The notes beneath the pieces are model-generated. The model made no database searches and was not told the DNA's origin. It worked only from the letters and a program-made list of their open reading frames with translations. Both the position numbers and the translations under genes were made by a program. Shown here in pieces: positions 1 through 8,354 of a stretch of 64,000 bases of DNA. This DNA is from Leminorella richardii (GTDB taxonomy: Bacteria > Pseudomonadota > Gammaproteobacteria > Enterobacterales > Enterobacteriaceae): NCBI RefSeq assembly GCF_900478135.1, contig NZ_LS483470.1:2042501-2106500 (forward strand), given 5' to 3'. Within the stretch, counting starts at the first letter, position 1. Every line of letters starts with the position of its first letter.

Positions 1-703
1 CAATCCTAGCCCCTACATGTTTTTTATGCAGGATAACGACTTTACGCTGTTTGGCGCCTCTCCTGAAAGCGCCCTGAAGTATGACGCAGACAGCCGTCAG
101 ATCGAAATCTATCCTATCGCTGGCACTCGCCCCCGCGGTCGCTTTCCCGACGGCTCGCTGGACAGCGATCTGGACAGTCGCTACGAGCTTGATATGCGTA
201 CCGACGGTAAAGAGCTGGCAGAACACATTATGCTGGTGGATCTGGCGCGAAACGATCTGGCACGCATCTGTGAACCGGGCAGCCGCTATGTCGCCGATCT
301 GACCAAGGTCGATCGCTACTCTTTCGTCATGCACCTTGTTTCTCGGGTGGTTGGTACGCTTAGGCAAGATCTGGACGCCCTGCACGCCTATCAGGCCTGT
401 ATGAACATGGGCACTCTAAGCGGAGCGCCAAAGGTAAAGGCGATGCAGCTTATCGCACAGTATGAAGGGGTGCGACGCGGCAGCTACGGCGGCGCGGTAG
501 GCTATTTCACCTCCCACGGCACGTTGGATACCTGTATTGTCATTCGCTCCGCCTATGTGGAAGACGGCATCGCCACCATACAGGCTGGTGCCGGAGTAGT
601 GTTGGATTCTCATCCCCAATCTGAAGCCGATGAAACACGCAATAAAGCCAGAGCCGTACTGCGCGCTATCGCCAGCGCGCACCAGGTTAAGGAGATGTTC
701 TAA
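1..703 (+). CDS. trpE: Anthranilate synthase component I, C-terminal part (partial)
   Basis: This is the last ~233 residues of the chorismate-using subunit of anthranilate synthase. With TrpG it converts chorismate and glutamine to anthranilate, the first committed step to tryptophan. The reading frame is open from base 2, so the gene starts upstream of the window. The chorismate-binding motifs PIAGTRPRGR, LVDLARNDLARIC, GTLSGAPKVKAMQ and GSYGGAVGYF are present in the usual order. Similarity to E. coli TrpE runs to the C-terminus, and the partner gene favours TrpE over PabB. The stop overlaps the trpG start by one base (TAATG), which implies translational coupling. Whether another leader or attenuator precedes trpE cannot be seen. 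Confidence 0.96.
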   Translation, partial: NPSPYMFFMQDNDFTLFGASPESALKYDADSRQIEIYPIAGTRPRGRFPDGSLDSDLDSRYELDMRTDGKELAEHIMLVDLARNDLARICEPGSRYVADLTKVDRYSFVMHLVSRVVGTLRQDLDALHAYQACMNMGTLSGAPKVKAMQLIAQYEGVRRGSYGGAVGYFTSHGTLDTCIVIRSAYVEDGIATIQAGAGVVLDSHPQSEADETRNKARAVLRAIASAHQVKEMF

Positions 704-1281
704 TGACCGATATCTTACTTCTCGACAACGTCGACTCATTTACCTACAACCTCGTCGACCAGCTTCGCGTTAGCGGTAATCGGGTGAGCATTTACAGAAA
801 CAGTCTGTCTGTCGACTTTATCCTTCAGCAAATAGGCCGGATGAGCCAGCCTATTCTGATGCTGTCTCCCGGGCCGGGAAAACCTTCCGAGGCGGGATGT
901 ATGCCCGCGCTGCTGCGACAGCTCAAGGGAAAGGTTCCTATTATCGGCATTTGCCTCGGCCATCAGGCTATTGTCGAAGCCTACGGCGGTAAGGTCGGGC
1001 AGTCAGGAGAAATACTGCACGGTAAATCGTCCCCCATTACTCACGATGAGCTAGCCATGTTTTCCGGCCTTCCCTCACCGCTGCCCGTTGCCCGCTATCA
1101 CTCGCTGGTAGGCAGTGAGCTACCCGATGAGCTTATTGTCAACGCACACTACCGTCAGGCGGTTATGGCCGTTCGCCACGATGTACACAGAGTCTGCGGC
1201 TTTCAGTTTCATCCTGAGTCCATTTTAACGACGCAAGGCGCAAAACTGCTGGATCAAACTCTCGCTTGGGCAAAGGCGTGA
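703..1281 (+). CDS. trpG: Anthranilate synthase glutamine amidotransferase, stand-alone
   Basis: A class I glutamine amidotransferase of 192 residues that supplies ammonia to TrpE. The catalytic triad is visible: C84 in GICLGHQAI, and H170 and E172 in FQFHPES. The LMLSPGPG oxyanion motif lies near residue 52. In E. coli this domain is fused to TrpD. Here the protein ends after LAWAKA, exactly where the E. coli fusion linker begins, and trpD starts as a separate gene 296 bases later. It is coupled to trpE by a one-base overlap. No rho-independent terminator is visible between its stop and the trp promoter that follows, so trpEG transcripts may read through into the leader. Confidence 0.97.
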   Translation: MTDILLLDNVDSFTYNLVDQLRVSGNRVSIYRNSLSVDFILQQIGRMSQPILMLSPGPGKPSEAGCMPALLRQLKGKVPIIGICLGHQAIVEAYGGKVGQSGEILHGKSSPITHDELAMFSGLPSPLPVARYHSLVGSELPDELIVNAHYRQAVMAVRHDVHRVCGFQFHPESILTTQGAKLLDQTLAWAKA

Positions 1282-1321
1282 GCCTATTCACCATAAAAAC
1301 AAACTTTTCCTGATAAAAAGA

Positions 1322-1353
1322 TTGACAACATCACTTTAAACTAGTTTACTAGT
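1322..1353 (+). promoter_or_regulatory. trp promoter with TrpR operator, between trpG and trpD
   Basis: The -35 box TTGACA (1322-1327), a 17-base spacer and the -10 box TTTACT (1345-1350) have the same spacing as the E. coli trp promoter. The operator palindrome ACTAGTTTACTAGT (1340-1353) covers the -10 box and differs from the E. coli operator core by one base. This indicates repression by TrpR with bound tryptophan. In E. coli this element lies upstream of trpE; here it sits within the gene cluster and drives trpD onward. Confidence 0.9.
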
Positions 1354-1399
1354 ACAAAGAGACGCGATACTAGATTTCGCAATAACATTGAAGGTACTT

Positions 1400-1450
1400 A
1401 TGATGACAGCACACACTTTACTGACTCGTTGGTGGCGACCTCTCCCTTAG
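1400..1450 (+). CDS. trpL: trp operon leader peptide
   Basis: A 16-codon ORF encoding MMTAHTLLTRWWRPLP. Tandem Trp codons (1430-1435) are placed as in E. coli TrpL, where ribosome stalling on them senses charged tRNA-Trp. The two in-frame ATG codons at 1400 and 1403 are preceded by GAAGG (1390-1394). It follows a TrpR-type promoter and precedes a terminator hairpin, which completes a classical attenuation leader. The unusual point is its place between trpG and trpD. Confidence 0.92.
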   Translation: MMTAHTLLTRWWRPLP

Positions 1451-1526
1451 CGGGCGGTCTATTTGCACCTGTTTGTCATCAAATAACGCAATAGCCAAAA
1501 AGCCCGCTCTCAGCGGGCTTTTTTGT
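1431..1526 (+). terminator. trp attenuator: pause, antiterminator and terminator hairpins
   Basis: The terminator hairpin (3:4) is AGCCCGCT (1501-1508), loop CTC, AGCGGGCT (1512-1519), followed by a T run to 1524. Segment 2 contains AGCGGGC (1449-1455), exactly complementary to GCCCGCT (1502-1508), so a 2:3 antiterminator can form. Segment 1 pairs with segment 2 through GGTG/CACC (1431-1434 with 1466-1469) and GACC/GGTC (1437-1440 with 1456-1459). The Trp codons lie in segment 1. All alternative structures needed for attenuation are therefore present. Confidence 0.9.
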
Positions 1527-1577
1527 GGGTGCTTCCCACAGTACGGTAGAAAACATAACCTAGAGCGGCGAAAGAAC

Positions 1578-2594
1578 ATGGAAACACAAGATACCAAGCA
1601 GTCAATCCTTAATAAGCTTTATCGCGCACAGGCGCTGACTCAGCAAGAAAGTCAGGCTTTGTTCAGCGCTATCGCCAGAGGCGAGTTAGAGTCTTCACAG
1701 CTGGCTGCTGCGCTGATCAGTATGAAAGTCCGTGGGGAGACGCCGGATGAAATCGCAGGCGCCGCCTCGGCCTTTCTCGCAGACGCTCAGCCTTTTCCCC
1801 GCCCCGACTATGACTTTGCCGACATTGTCGGTACCGGAGGCGACGGCACTAACAGTATCAATATTTCTACCGCTAGCGCCTTTGTCGCTGCATCTTGTGG
1901 AATAAAAATTGCTAAACACGGCAACCGCAGCGTCTCAAGCCGTTCAGGCTCTTCTGATCTGCTGGCGGCCATGGGTATCAAATTGGACTTACCGGCAGAA
2001 ACCTCTCGCAAGGCGCTGGATGACCTCGGCGTTTGCTTTCTGTTTGCCCCTCAGTATCACTCAGGGTTTCGCCATGCGATGCCCGTTCGCCAGCAGCTAA
2101 AAACCCGCACACTGTTTAACGTGCTTGGCCCGCTCATCAATCCGGCTCGTCCGAAAAAAGCGCTGATTGGCGTCTATAGCCCTGAGCTAGTGCTTCCCAT
2201 TGCAGAAACCCTTCGCGTGCTGGGCTACGAACAGGCTGCCGTTGTACACGGCGGCGGCATGGACGAAGTAGCCATCCACGCGCCGACAGAAGTCGCTGAA
2301 CTGCGCGATGGTGAAATTAATCTGTACCGTTTAAGCCATCGCGATTTTGGCCTAGAACAGCACGCTCTGTCCGATCTGGAGGGCGGTACACCAGAAGAAA
2401 ACCGTGACATTCTGTCTCGCCTGCTGCAGGGTAAAGGAAAAATGGCTCACGCCAGCGCAGTTGCCGCTAACGTTGCGGTTCTGATGCGACTGTTTGGGCA
2501 AGAGTGCTTAAAAGAAAACGCCGAAAAGGCCATGGACATCATTCACAGCGGCGTCGCCTATGACCGCGTTCAAGCGCTGGCAGCGAGAGGATAA
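1578..2594 (+). CDS. trpD: Anthranilate phosphoribosyltransferase
   Basis: A 338-residue enzyme that joins anthranilate to PRPP, the second pathway step. The PRPP loop GTGGDG is at residues 85-90 and KHGNRS at 113-118, with SGSSDLLAA following. The frame is open back to 1473, but that extension runs through the attenuator hairpin and has no homology. ATG 1578 fits the start of the TrpD domain and follows the terminator by about 50 bases. Unlike in E. coli it is not fused to TrpG. The trpCF start lies 3 bases after its stop. It is the first gene under the internal trp promoter and attenuator. Confidence 0.96.
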   Translation: METQDTKQSILNKLYRAQALTQQESQALFSAIARGELESSQLAAALISMKVRGETPDEIAGAASAFLADAQPFPRPDYDFADIVGTGGDGTNSINISTASAFVAASCGIKIAKHGNRSVSSRSGSSDLLAAMGIKLDLPAETSRKALDDLGVCFLFAPQYHSGFRHAMPVRQQLKTRTLFNVLGPLINPARPKKALIGVYSPELVLPIAETLRVLGYEQAAVVHGGGMDEVAIHAPTEVAELRDGEINLYRLSHRDFGLEQHALSDLEGGTPEENRDILSRLLQGKGKMAHASAVAANVAVLMRLFGQECLKENAEKAMDIIHSGVAYDRVQALAARG

Positions 2595-2597
2595 ATC

Positions 2598-3959
2598 ATG
2601 CAGGAAACCGTATTAACGCGCATCGTAAACGATAAACACCAGTGGGTTGCTGAACGACGCCAAAAGCAGCCGCTGGAAAGCTTCCGGCATAAAATAGAGC
2701 CCAGCAGCCGCAGCTTTTATCAGGCGCTAACCGACAACAAGGCGGTGTTTATTCTGGAGTGCAAAAAGGCTTCCCCCTCAAAAGGGCTTATCCGTGAGCA
2801 CTTCGATCCTCGAGCCATTGCCGAAAGCTACCGCCCCTTTGCATCCGCCATTTCAGTATTGACTGACGAGAAGTACTTTCAGGGCAGCTTCGACTACCTC
2901 ACCTTAGTCAGCCGTCAGGTACATCAGCCCGTGCTGTGTAAAGACTTTATCATTGATGAATATCAGATTTATCTGGCGCGCTTTTACCGCGCAGATGCCA
3001 TTCTGCTAATGCTGTCAGTGCTCGATGATAAACAGTACAAGCAGCTGTCCGCTGTCGCACATTCGCTCAATATGGGCGTTTTGACGGAGGTGAGTAATGA
3101 AGAGGAGCGCGTTCGCGCCGTTGCCCTTGAGGCTCGCGTCGTCGGCATCAACAACCGTGACTTACGCGATCTCTCTATCGACCTTAATCGCACGCGTACT
3201 ATGGCGCCGAAGCTGCCGTCGTCCACTATTGTTATCAGCGAGTCCGGTATTCACACCTATCAGCAGGTGCGAGAGCTAAGCCAGTACGCTAACGGCTTCC
3301 TTATCGGCAGCGCGCTGATGTCTGAACCCGATTTGGATCTGGCCGTTCGCCGTGTGATCCTCGGCGCCAATAAAGTTTGCGGCTTAACTCGCCCAGAAGA
3401 TGCCGAAGCCGCTTATCGCGCCGGAGCCGTTTACGGTGGGCTGATCTTTGTAGGTAAATCTCCCCGCTACGTCGATCTGGCGCAGGCTAATAAAATCGTT
3501 CAGGCGGCGCCGCTACAGTGGGTTGGCGTATTCAGCAACGCTAAACAGGAGAGCGTCCTGCTGGCCGTTGAACGCCTGGGGCTCAGCGCCGTTCAGCTTC
3601 ACGGCCAAGAGGACGATAATTATATCGCCCTGTTGCGCCAAAGCCTGCCTTCAGGCTGCCAAATTTGGCGCGCCAAAAGCGTCAGCGGCTCGCTTCCCTC
3701 TTTGGCCGCACCCCACGTTGACCGTATCTTGCTGGATAACGGTGCGGGCGGCACTGGGCAAACGTTCGACTGGGCACTGCTAGCCGACCTACCGCTAGAC
3801 AACGTCATGCTAGCCGGAGGGCTCACCCCCGATAACGCAGCTAAAGCGGCCGCACTAGGCTGTAGAGGGCTGGATTTTAATTCTGGTGTAGAAAGCGCTC
3901 CGGGGGAAAAGAGCGGCGATCGGATCCACGCAGCGTTTTCTGCCCTGCGTCATTACTAA
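2598..3959 (+). CDS. trpC: Fused indole-3-glycerol-phosphate synthase / phosphoribosylanthranilate isomerase
   Basis: A bifunctional protein of 453 residues that catalyses isomerisation of phosphoribosylanthranilate and then ring closure to indole-glycerol phosphate. Residues ~1-255 are the synthase domain, with FILECKKASPSKG at ~51-63 and ISESGIHT later. Residues ~256-453 are the isomerase domain, with KVCGLTRPEDA, ILLDNGAGGTGQTFDW and GLDFNSGVE. This TrpCF fusion is usual in enteric bacteria. It sits between trpD and trpB in one transcription unit. A gap of 74 bases to trpB holds no terminator. Confidence 0.97.
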   Translation: MQETVLTRIVNDKHQWVAERRQKQPLESFRHKIEPSSRSFYQALTDNKAVFILECKKASPSKGLIREHFDPRAIAESYRPFASAISVLTDEKYFQGSFDYLTLVSRQVHQPVLCKDFIIDEYQIYLARFYRADAILLMLSVLDDKQYKQLSAVAHSLNMGVLTEVSNEEERVRAVALEARVVGINNRDLRDLSIDLNRTRTMAPKLPSSTIVISESGIHTYQQVRELSQYANGFLIGSALMSEPDLDLAVRRVILGANKVCGLTRPEDAEAAYRAGAVYGGLIFVGKSPRYVDLAQANKIVQAAPLQWVGVFSNAKQESVLLAVERLGLSAVQLHGQEDDNYIALLRQSLPSGCQIWRAKSVSGSLPSLAAPHVDRILLDNGAGGTGQTFDWALLADLPLDNVMLAGGLTPDNAAKAAALGCRGLDFNSGVESAPGEKSGDRIHAAFSALRHY

Positions 3960-4033
3960 ACGTATTTTATTGATAACCTAATAGATTATAACGATTCGAG
4001 ACGTCCCTGATGTCGACAACAAAAGGATATAGC

Positions 4034-5224
4034 ATGACATTACTTAACCCTTATTTCGGCGAATTTGGCGGCATGTACGTTCCGCAAATTCTTATGCCGG
4101 CGCTACAGCAGCTTGAAGACGCCTTTGTTAAAGCACAAAGCGATCCTGAGTTTCAGGCAGAGTTTCACGACCTGTTAACCAACTATGCCGGTCGCCCTAC
4201 GCCGTTAACCCTGTGCCGTAACCTGACCGCAGGCACTAAAACCAAGCTGTATCTTAAACGAGAAGACCTGCTTCACGGCGGCGCGCACAAGACAAACCAA
4301 GTGCTCGGACAGGCTTTGTTGGCTAAAAGAATGGGCAAAACGGAGATTATCGCAGAAACCGGTGCCGGCCAGCACGGCGTTGCCGCCGCACTTGCCAGCG
4401 CGCTACTCGGCCTGAAGTGCCGAGTATATATGGGTGCTAAAGACGTTCAGCGTCAGTCCCCTAACGTCTTCAGAATGCGTTTGATGGGCGCGGAAGTGAT
4501 CCCTGTGCACAGCGGTTCTTCCACGCTGAAAGACGCCTGTAATGAGGCGCTGAGAGACTGGTCTGCCAACTATGATAAAGCACACTACCTGCTCGGTACC
4601 GCTGCGGGGCCGCATCCGTTTCCAACTATTGTCCGCGAGTTCCAGCGCATGATTGGCGAAGAAACCAAAGCGCAGATGAAAGAAAAAGAAGACTGCCTGC
4701 CCGATGCGGTGCTGGCCTGTATCGGCGGCGGCTCTAACGCTATCGGCATGTTCGCTGACTTTATCGACGAACCGAGCGTTAGGCTTATTGGCGTAGAGCC
4801 TGCCGGACTCGGTATTGAATCTGGGCAGCACGGCGCACCGCTGAAACACGGCCGCGTCGGCATCTACTTCGGCATGAAGTCACCGATGATGCAGACCGAA
4901 GAAGGTCAAATCGAAGAGTCTTACTCTATCTCTGCCGGGTTGGACTTTCCGTCCGTTGGGCCTCAGCACGCCTATCTGAACAGCATTGGGCGCGCAGAGT
5001 ACGTTTCCATTACCGATGACGAAGCGCTCGACGCGTTCAAACAGCTTTCACGTCATGAAGGCATTATTCCCGCGCTGGAATCCTCCCACGCGCTGGCCTA
5101 CGCGCTAAAAATGATTGCAGCAGAGCCTGAAAAAGAGCAAATCCTGGTGGTCAACCTGTCCGGCCGGGGAGATAAAGACATATTTACCGTTCACGACATT
5201 TTAAAAGCGCGGGGAGAAATCTGA
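4034..5224 (+). CDS. trpB: Tryptophan synthase beta chain
   Basis: The PLP-dependent subunit that condenses indole and serine to tryptophan. At 396 residues it matches E. coli TrpB (397). K86 in HGGAHKTNQ binds PLP, E108 in AETGAGQHG is the catalytic acid-base, and the glycine loop GGGSNAIG binds the phosphate. The frame is open from 4010, but ATG 4034 has the Shine-Dalgarno AAAGGA eight bases upstream and gives the family N-terminus MTLLNPYFGEFGG. The stop overlaps trpA by one base, which fits equimolar synthesis of the alpha2-beta2 complex. Confidence 0.97.
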   Translation: MTLLNPYFGEFGGMYVPQILMPALQQLEDAFVKAQSDPEFQAEFHDLLTNYAGRPTPLTLCRNLTAGTKTKLYLKREDLLHGGAHKTNQVLGQALLAKRMGKTEIIAETGAGQHGVAAALASALLGLKCRVYMGAKDVQRQSPNVFRMRLMGAEVIPVHSGSSTLKDACNEALRDWSANYDKAHYLLGTAAGPHPFPTIVREFQRMIGEETKAQMKEKEDCLPDAVLACIGGGSNAIGMFADFIDEPSVRLIGVEPAGLGIESGQHGAPLKHGRVGIYFGMKSPMMQTEEGQIEESYSISAGLDFPSVGPQHAYLNSIGRAEYVSITDDEALDAFKQLSRHEGIIPALESSHALAYALKMIAAEPEKEQILVVNLSGRGDKDIFTVHDILKARGEI

Positions 5225-6030
5225 TGGAACGCTATCAACAACTGTTTAGTCAGCTGAAAAGCAAAGGAGAAGGCGCTTTTGTTCCCTTCGTCACGCTGGG
5301 CGATCCCTCCCCAGAGCTGTCGCTAAAAATTATCGACACACTGATCGAAGCAGGTGCCGACGCTCTAGAGCTTGGCATCCCGTTCTCCGACCCGCTGGCA
5401 GACGGCCCGACGATTCAGAGCGCGACGCTGCGCGCCTTTGCCTCTGGAGTGACGCCGTCACTTTGCTTTGACCTGCTGGCGCAGATCCGTGCACGCCATC
5501 CTGATATTCCTATTGGCCTGCTGATGTACGCCAATCTGGTGTTTACCCGCGGCATTGACGCCTTCTACGCGCGCTGTGCTGAGGTTGGCGTTGACTCAGT
5601 GTTAGTGGCCGACGTGCCGTTCGAAGAGTCTGAACCGTTTCGAACCGCTGCAATGTGTCACGGCATCGCGCCGATCTTTATCTGCCCTCCTAACGCCAGC
5701 GATGAATTGCTGCGTCAAATCGCTACACACGGGCGAGGCTACACTTATCTGCTTTCCCGTGCTGGGGTAACAGGTGCAGAAAACAAAGCCCATCAGCCCC
5801 TTGAACACCTGATTCAGGCTTTAAACGAATACCATGCCGCACCGGCGATTCAAGGCTTTGGTATCTCTGAAGCCGCTCAGGTCAAAGCGGCACTCGACAG
5901 CGGCGCTGCGGGGGCAATATCCGGCTCGGCCATTGTCAAAATCATTGAAGAGTACCACTCTCAGCCGGATGAGATGCTGCGCAGACTGGCTGACTTTGTC
6001 GCTCGACTGAAGGCAGCGACAAAAAAGTAA
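5224..6030 (+). CDS. trpA: Tryptophan synthase alpha chain
   Basis: The aldolase subunit of 268 residues that cleaves indole-glycerol phosphate and passes indole through a tunnel to TrpB. Catalytic E49 (ALELGIPFSDP) and D60 (DPLADGPTIQ) are both present, as are the phosphate-binding segments GFGISE and SGSAIV. The start codon overlaps the trpB stop. This is the last gene of the trp cluster; a T-rich terminator follows, and phoR converges from the other strand. Confidence 0.97.
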   Translation: MERYQQLFSQLKSKGEGAFVPFVTLGDPSPELSLKIIDTLIEAGADALELGIPFSDPLADGPTIQSATLRAFASGVTPSLCFDLLAQIRARHPDIPIGLLMYANLVFTRGIDAFYARCAEVGVDSVLVADVPFEESEPFRTAAMCHGIAPIFICPPNASDELLRQIATHGRGYTYLLSRAGVTGAENKAHQPLEHLIQALNEYHAAPAIQGFGISEAAQVKAALDSGAAGAISGSAIVKIIEEYHSQPDEMLRRLADFVARLKAATKK

Positions 6031-6061
6031 TGAGTGCATAAGCTATATAAGTGCATACAGA

Positions 6062-6093
6062 AACGGGCGCATCAGCGCCCGTTCTTTCTTCTT
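6062..6093 (+). terminator. Rho-independent terminator of the trp operon
   Basis: Perfect 9-bp stem AACGGGCGC (6062-6070) and GCGCCCGTT (6075-6083) with an ATCA loop, followed by a pyrimidine-rich tract (TTCTTTCTTC). It lies 31 bases after the trpA stop, between convergent trpA and phoR. Confidence 0.88.
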
Positions 6094-6137
6094 TCTTCTT
6101 TCTTCATCCCTATACTTCTACGCCGTTCTATACATCT

Positions 6138-7439
6138 CTACGCCTTCTCTTGCACACTCACGACCGCAGCAGTAGGTATCACGAAGCTAAACTCACTGCC
6201 TTTACCGAGCTGGCTTTCGATTTCCAGTCGAGAGTCGTGGTGGTTAAGTGCGTGTTTTACAATAGCCAGTCCTAGGCCGCTACCGCCAGTCTGCCGAGAA
6301 CGGGAAGCATCCACGCGGTAAAACCGCTCTGTTAAGTGAGAGATATGCTGTGGTTCAATGCCTGGCCCGCTGTCTTTCACGCTAAACCGTGCGCCTTTTG
6401 GCGTCAGCAGCCAGTCAACCTGAATCGCAGTGCCTTCCGGCGTGTGGTTTACCGCGTTATACACTAGGTTAGACATAGCGCTATAGAGCTGTTCCTGATT
6501 GCCATAAACACAGAGCCCCGGAGCAATATTAAAGCGAAACGACTGTCGACCTGCGCTTAACACTTCGGCCTCGCGCGCCAGCGTCTCCAGCATGGCCGGC
6601 ACGTTGATCTTTTCCTTAGAGACACCGCGCGGCGCGGCTTCAATTCGAGACAGGGTCAGCAGTTGATTAACCAGAAGATCCATTCGCTCTGACTGCCCTT
6701 TCATGCTGGCCACCGCGCGCTGGCGAATTTCAGGACGCGTGTCCTCATCGTCCAGCATTTCTAAATATCCTCGAAGGACAGTCAGCGGCGTTTTCAGCTC
6801 ATGGCTGGCGTTAGTAAAGAACTTCCGTCTAACTTCTTCCAACTGCCTCACCTGTGAAACGTCACGGGCGGAAATCAACATCTGCCCTTCGTCATAAGGC
6901 ACAATGCGAAATTCAATGTAGCTACCGTTGTTAAATTGAAGCGTTAACGGCTGGTCAAACTGCCGTTGATTAACAAAGTCAGTAAACTGCGGATAGCGAA
7001 TTAAATTGAGAATATGCTGACCGTTATCCTCCGGCCAGCGAAAGCCCAGTATGCTTTGCGCCAGACGGTTACACCAAAAAATATGCCCGCTCTCGGTGCT
7101 GAGGATAACCGCATCCGGCAGAGACTCCGCACCGCTGCGAAAGCGCTTAATGAGCGACGTCAGCTCTCGTCGACGCTGTCGATTTCGATGCTGCATTTGA
7201 TAAAGCCCGTAAAACAGCGGTTCCCAGCTGCCTCTGCCGGACGGCGGCATAATGCTGCGATCCAACCACAGCCAGTGGGAAAGCTTCAGCAAATTATAAA
7301 AATGCCAGCAAAGAGCAAGGCTGACGGAAATCAGCAACAGCAGCGTCAAGTGACCAAAAAAAATGCTGAGTAACAGCGCAGGAAGGCAGAAAAGAAACAG
7401 CTCTACGATGATTTTTTTCCACGACAGGCGTTCTAGCAC
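6138..7439 (-). CDS. phoR: Phosphate regulon sensor histidine kinase
   Basis: Inner-membrane kinase of 433 residues that phosphorylates PhoB under phosphate starvation. Two N-terminal hydrophobic segments (~12-29 and ~31-48) anchor it. A charged linker and a PAS domain (~100-195) follow, then the HisKA motif ASHELKTPLTVL with H213, the same position as in E. coli PhoR. The ATPase boxes are NLVYNAVNHTPEG, DSGPGIEP and GGSGLGLAIV. It lies 14 bases after phoB in a two-gene operon. Like E. coli PhoR it has almost no periplasmic domain, so sensing probably goes through the Pst transporter and PhoU, neither of which is in the window. Confidence 0.97.
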   Translation of the reverse strand: MLERLSWKKIIVELFLFCLPALLLSIFFGHLTLLLLISVSLALCWHFYNLLKLSHWLWLDRSIMPPSGRGSWEPLFYGLYQMQHRNRQRRRELTSLIKRFRSGAESLPDAVILSTESGHIFWCNRLAQSILGFRWPEDNGQHILNLIRYPQFTDFVNQRQFDQPLTLQFNNGSYIEFRIVPYDEGQMLISARDVSQVRQLEEVRRKFFTNASHELKTPLTVLRGYLEMLDDEDTRPEIRQRAVASMKGQSERMDLLVNQLLTLSRIEAAPRGVSKEKINVPAMLETLAREAEVLSAGRQSFRFNIAPGLCVYGNQEQLYSAMSNLVYNAVNHTPEGTAIQVDWLLTPKGARFSVKDSGPGIEPQHISHLTERFYRVDASRSRQTGGSGLGLAIVKHALNHHDSRLEIESQLGKGSEFSFVIPTAAVVSVQEKA

Positions 7440-7453
7440 AGGCGGTGTCCTAA

Positions 7454-8143
7454 TTAAAAGCGCGTTGAAAAACGATAGCCAGAGCCGCGAACGGTTTGCA
7501 GCATTTTGTCGTAGCCGCCGCTTTCCAGCGTTTTACGCAGCCGCCGGATAAACACGTCCACGGTTCTGTCCTCGACGTAAACATTAGTGCCCCACACGTG
7601 ATTTAGCAGCTGTTCGCGACTATAAACTCGCTCAGGGTGGCTCATAAAAAAGTGGAGCAGTTTATATTCGGTGGGTCCCATATCGAGCGGAACTTCATCT
7701 ACCATAACTCGATGGGAGGACGGATCGAGTACCAGTCCGTTAAACGCCAGCGGTTCATGCTCTGTCACCGGGGACGTTCTTCTCATGACGGCCTTGATGC
7801 GGGCAATCAACTCTTTAGGTGAAAACGGCTTAGTGACATAGTCGTCAGCGCCGGACTCCAGCCCCTGAACGCGGTCGTCCTCTTCCACTCGGGCGGTTAA
7901 CATAATGATGGGGATACTGCGCGTTAGTGCTTCTCGCTTCATTGCCTTAATCAGCTGTATTCCCGAGCCTCCGGGCAGCATCCAGTCAAGAAGCACCAGA
8001 TCGGGAAACGGCTCTTTTAGCTGAGCCTGTGCACTGGCTAAATCAGCGGCTTCAACCGTCTGGTAATCGTGCTGTTCCAGCACGAGAGAAATCATTTCCC
8101 TGATTGGCGCTTCGTCCTCTACAACCAGTATGCGTTTCATCAT
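7454..8143 (-). CDS. phoB: Phosphate regulon response regulator
   Basis: OmpR-family regulator of 229 residues, the same length as E. coli PhoB. The receiver domain has the acidic pair E9-D10, phospho-acceptor D53 in LLDWMLPGGSG, T in MLTAR and K in TKPFSPKEL. The C-terminal winged helix carries GPTEYKLLHFF and NVYVEDRTVDVFIRRLRK. The frame is open to 8212, but homology begins at MMKRILVVEDE. Tandem ATG codons at 8143 and 8140 are both possible; 8143 gives the E. coli length. Pho-box repeats about 75 bases upstream suggest positive autoregulation. Confidence 0.97.
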   Translation of the reverse strand: MMKRILVVEDEAPIREMISLVLEQHDYQTVEAADLASAQAQLKEPFPDLVLLDWMLPGGSGIQLIKAMKREALTRSIPIIMLTARVEEDDRVQGLESGADDYVTKPFSPKELIARIKAVMRRTSPVTEHEPLAFNGLVLDPSSHRVMVDEVPLDMGPTEYKLLHFFMSHPERVYSREQLLNHVWGTNVYVEDRTVDVFIRRLRKTLESGGYDKMLQTVRGSGYRFSTRF

Positions 8144-8216
8144 AGGGCGTTGTGCTCTTTCGCTGTTCGCTGTCATAAGCACCGTGCGGCGCTCAGGTTC
8201 ATCATTGCACATCAGT

Positions 8217-8247
8217 ATGATACAGATATATGACAGTTTTATGACGT
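8217..8247 (-). promoter_or_regulatory. Pho box upstream of phoBR
   Basis: Read on the minus strand, 8236-8219 is CTGTCATATATCTGTATC: two 7-base half-sites (CTGTCAT and CTGTATC) separated by the AT-rich 4-base spacer ATAT, close to the PhoB consensus. A third related half-site, ACGTCAT (8247-8241), lies one 11-base period further upstream, so three tandem half-sites are in register. This fits PhoB activating its own operon. The divergent sbcD start is about 110 bases away. Confidence 0.85.
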
Positions 8248-8354
8248 TAACAACCGCCAGCGTCAGAATTCACCTGAAATAAGTGAAAAAGACCGCCATT
8301 TAACCCTTGGCTGCGTATAATGGCGCAGCAACGTGACTGATACTGAGAGGATTC

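Noticed and set aside
1473..1577. 35-codon N-terminal extension of trpD
   Set aside because: It runs through the attenuator hairpin and has no homology; the ATG at 1578 fits the TrpD start.
8144..8212. N-terminal extension of PhoB to 8212
   Set aside because: The extension has no homology, and ATG 8143 gives the standard 229-residue length.
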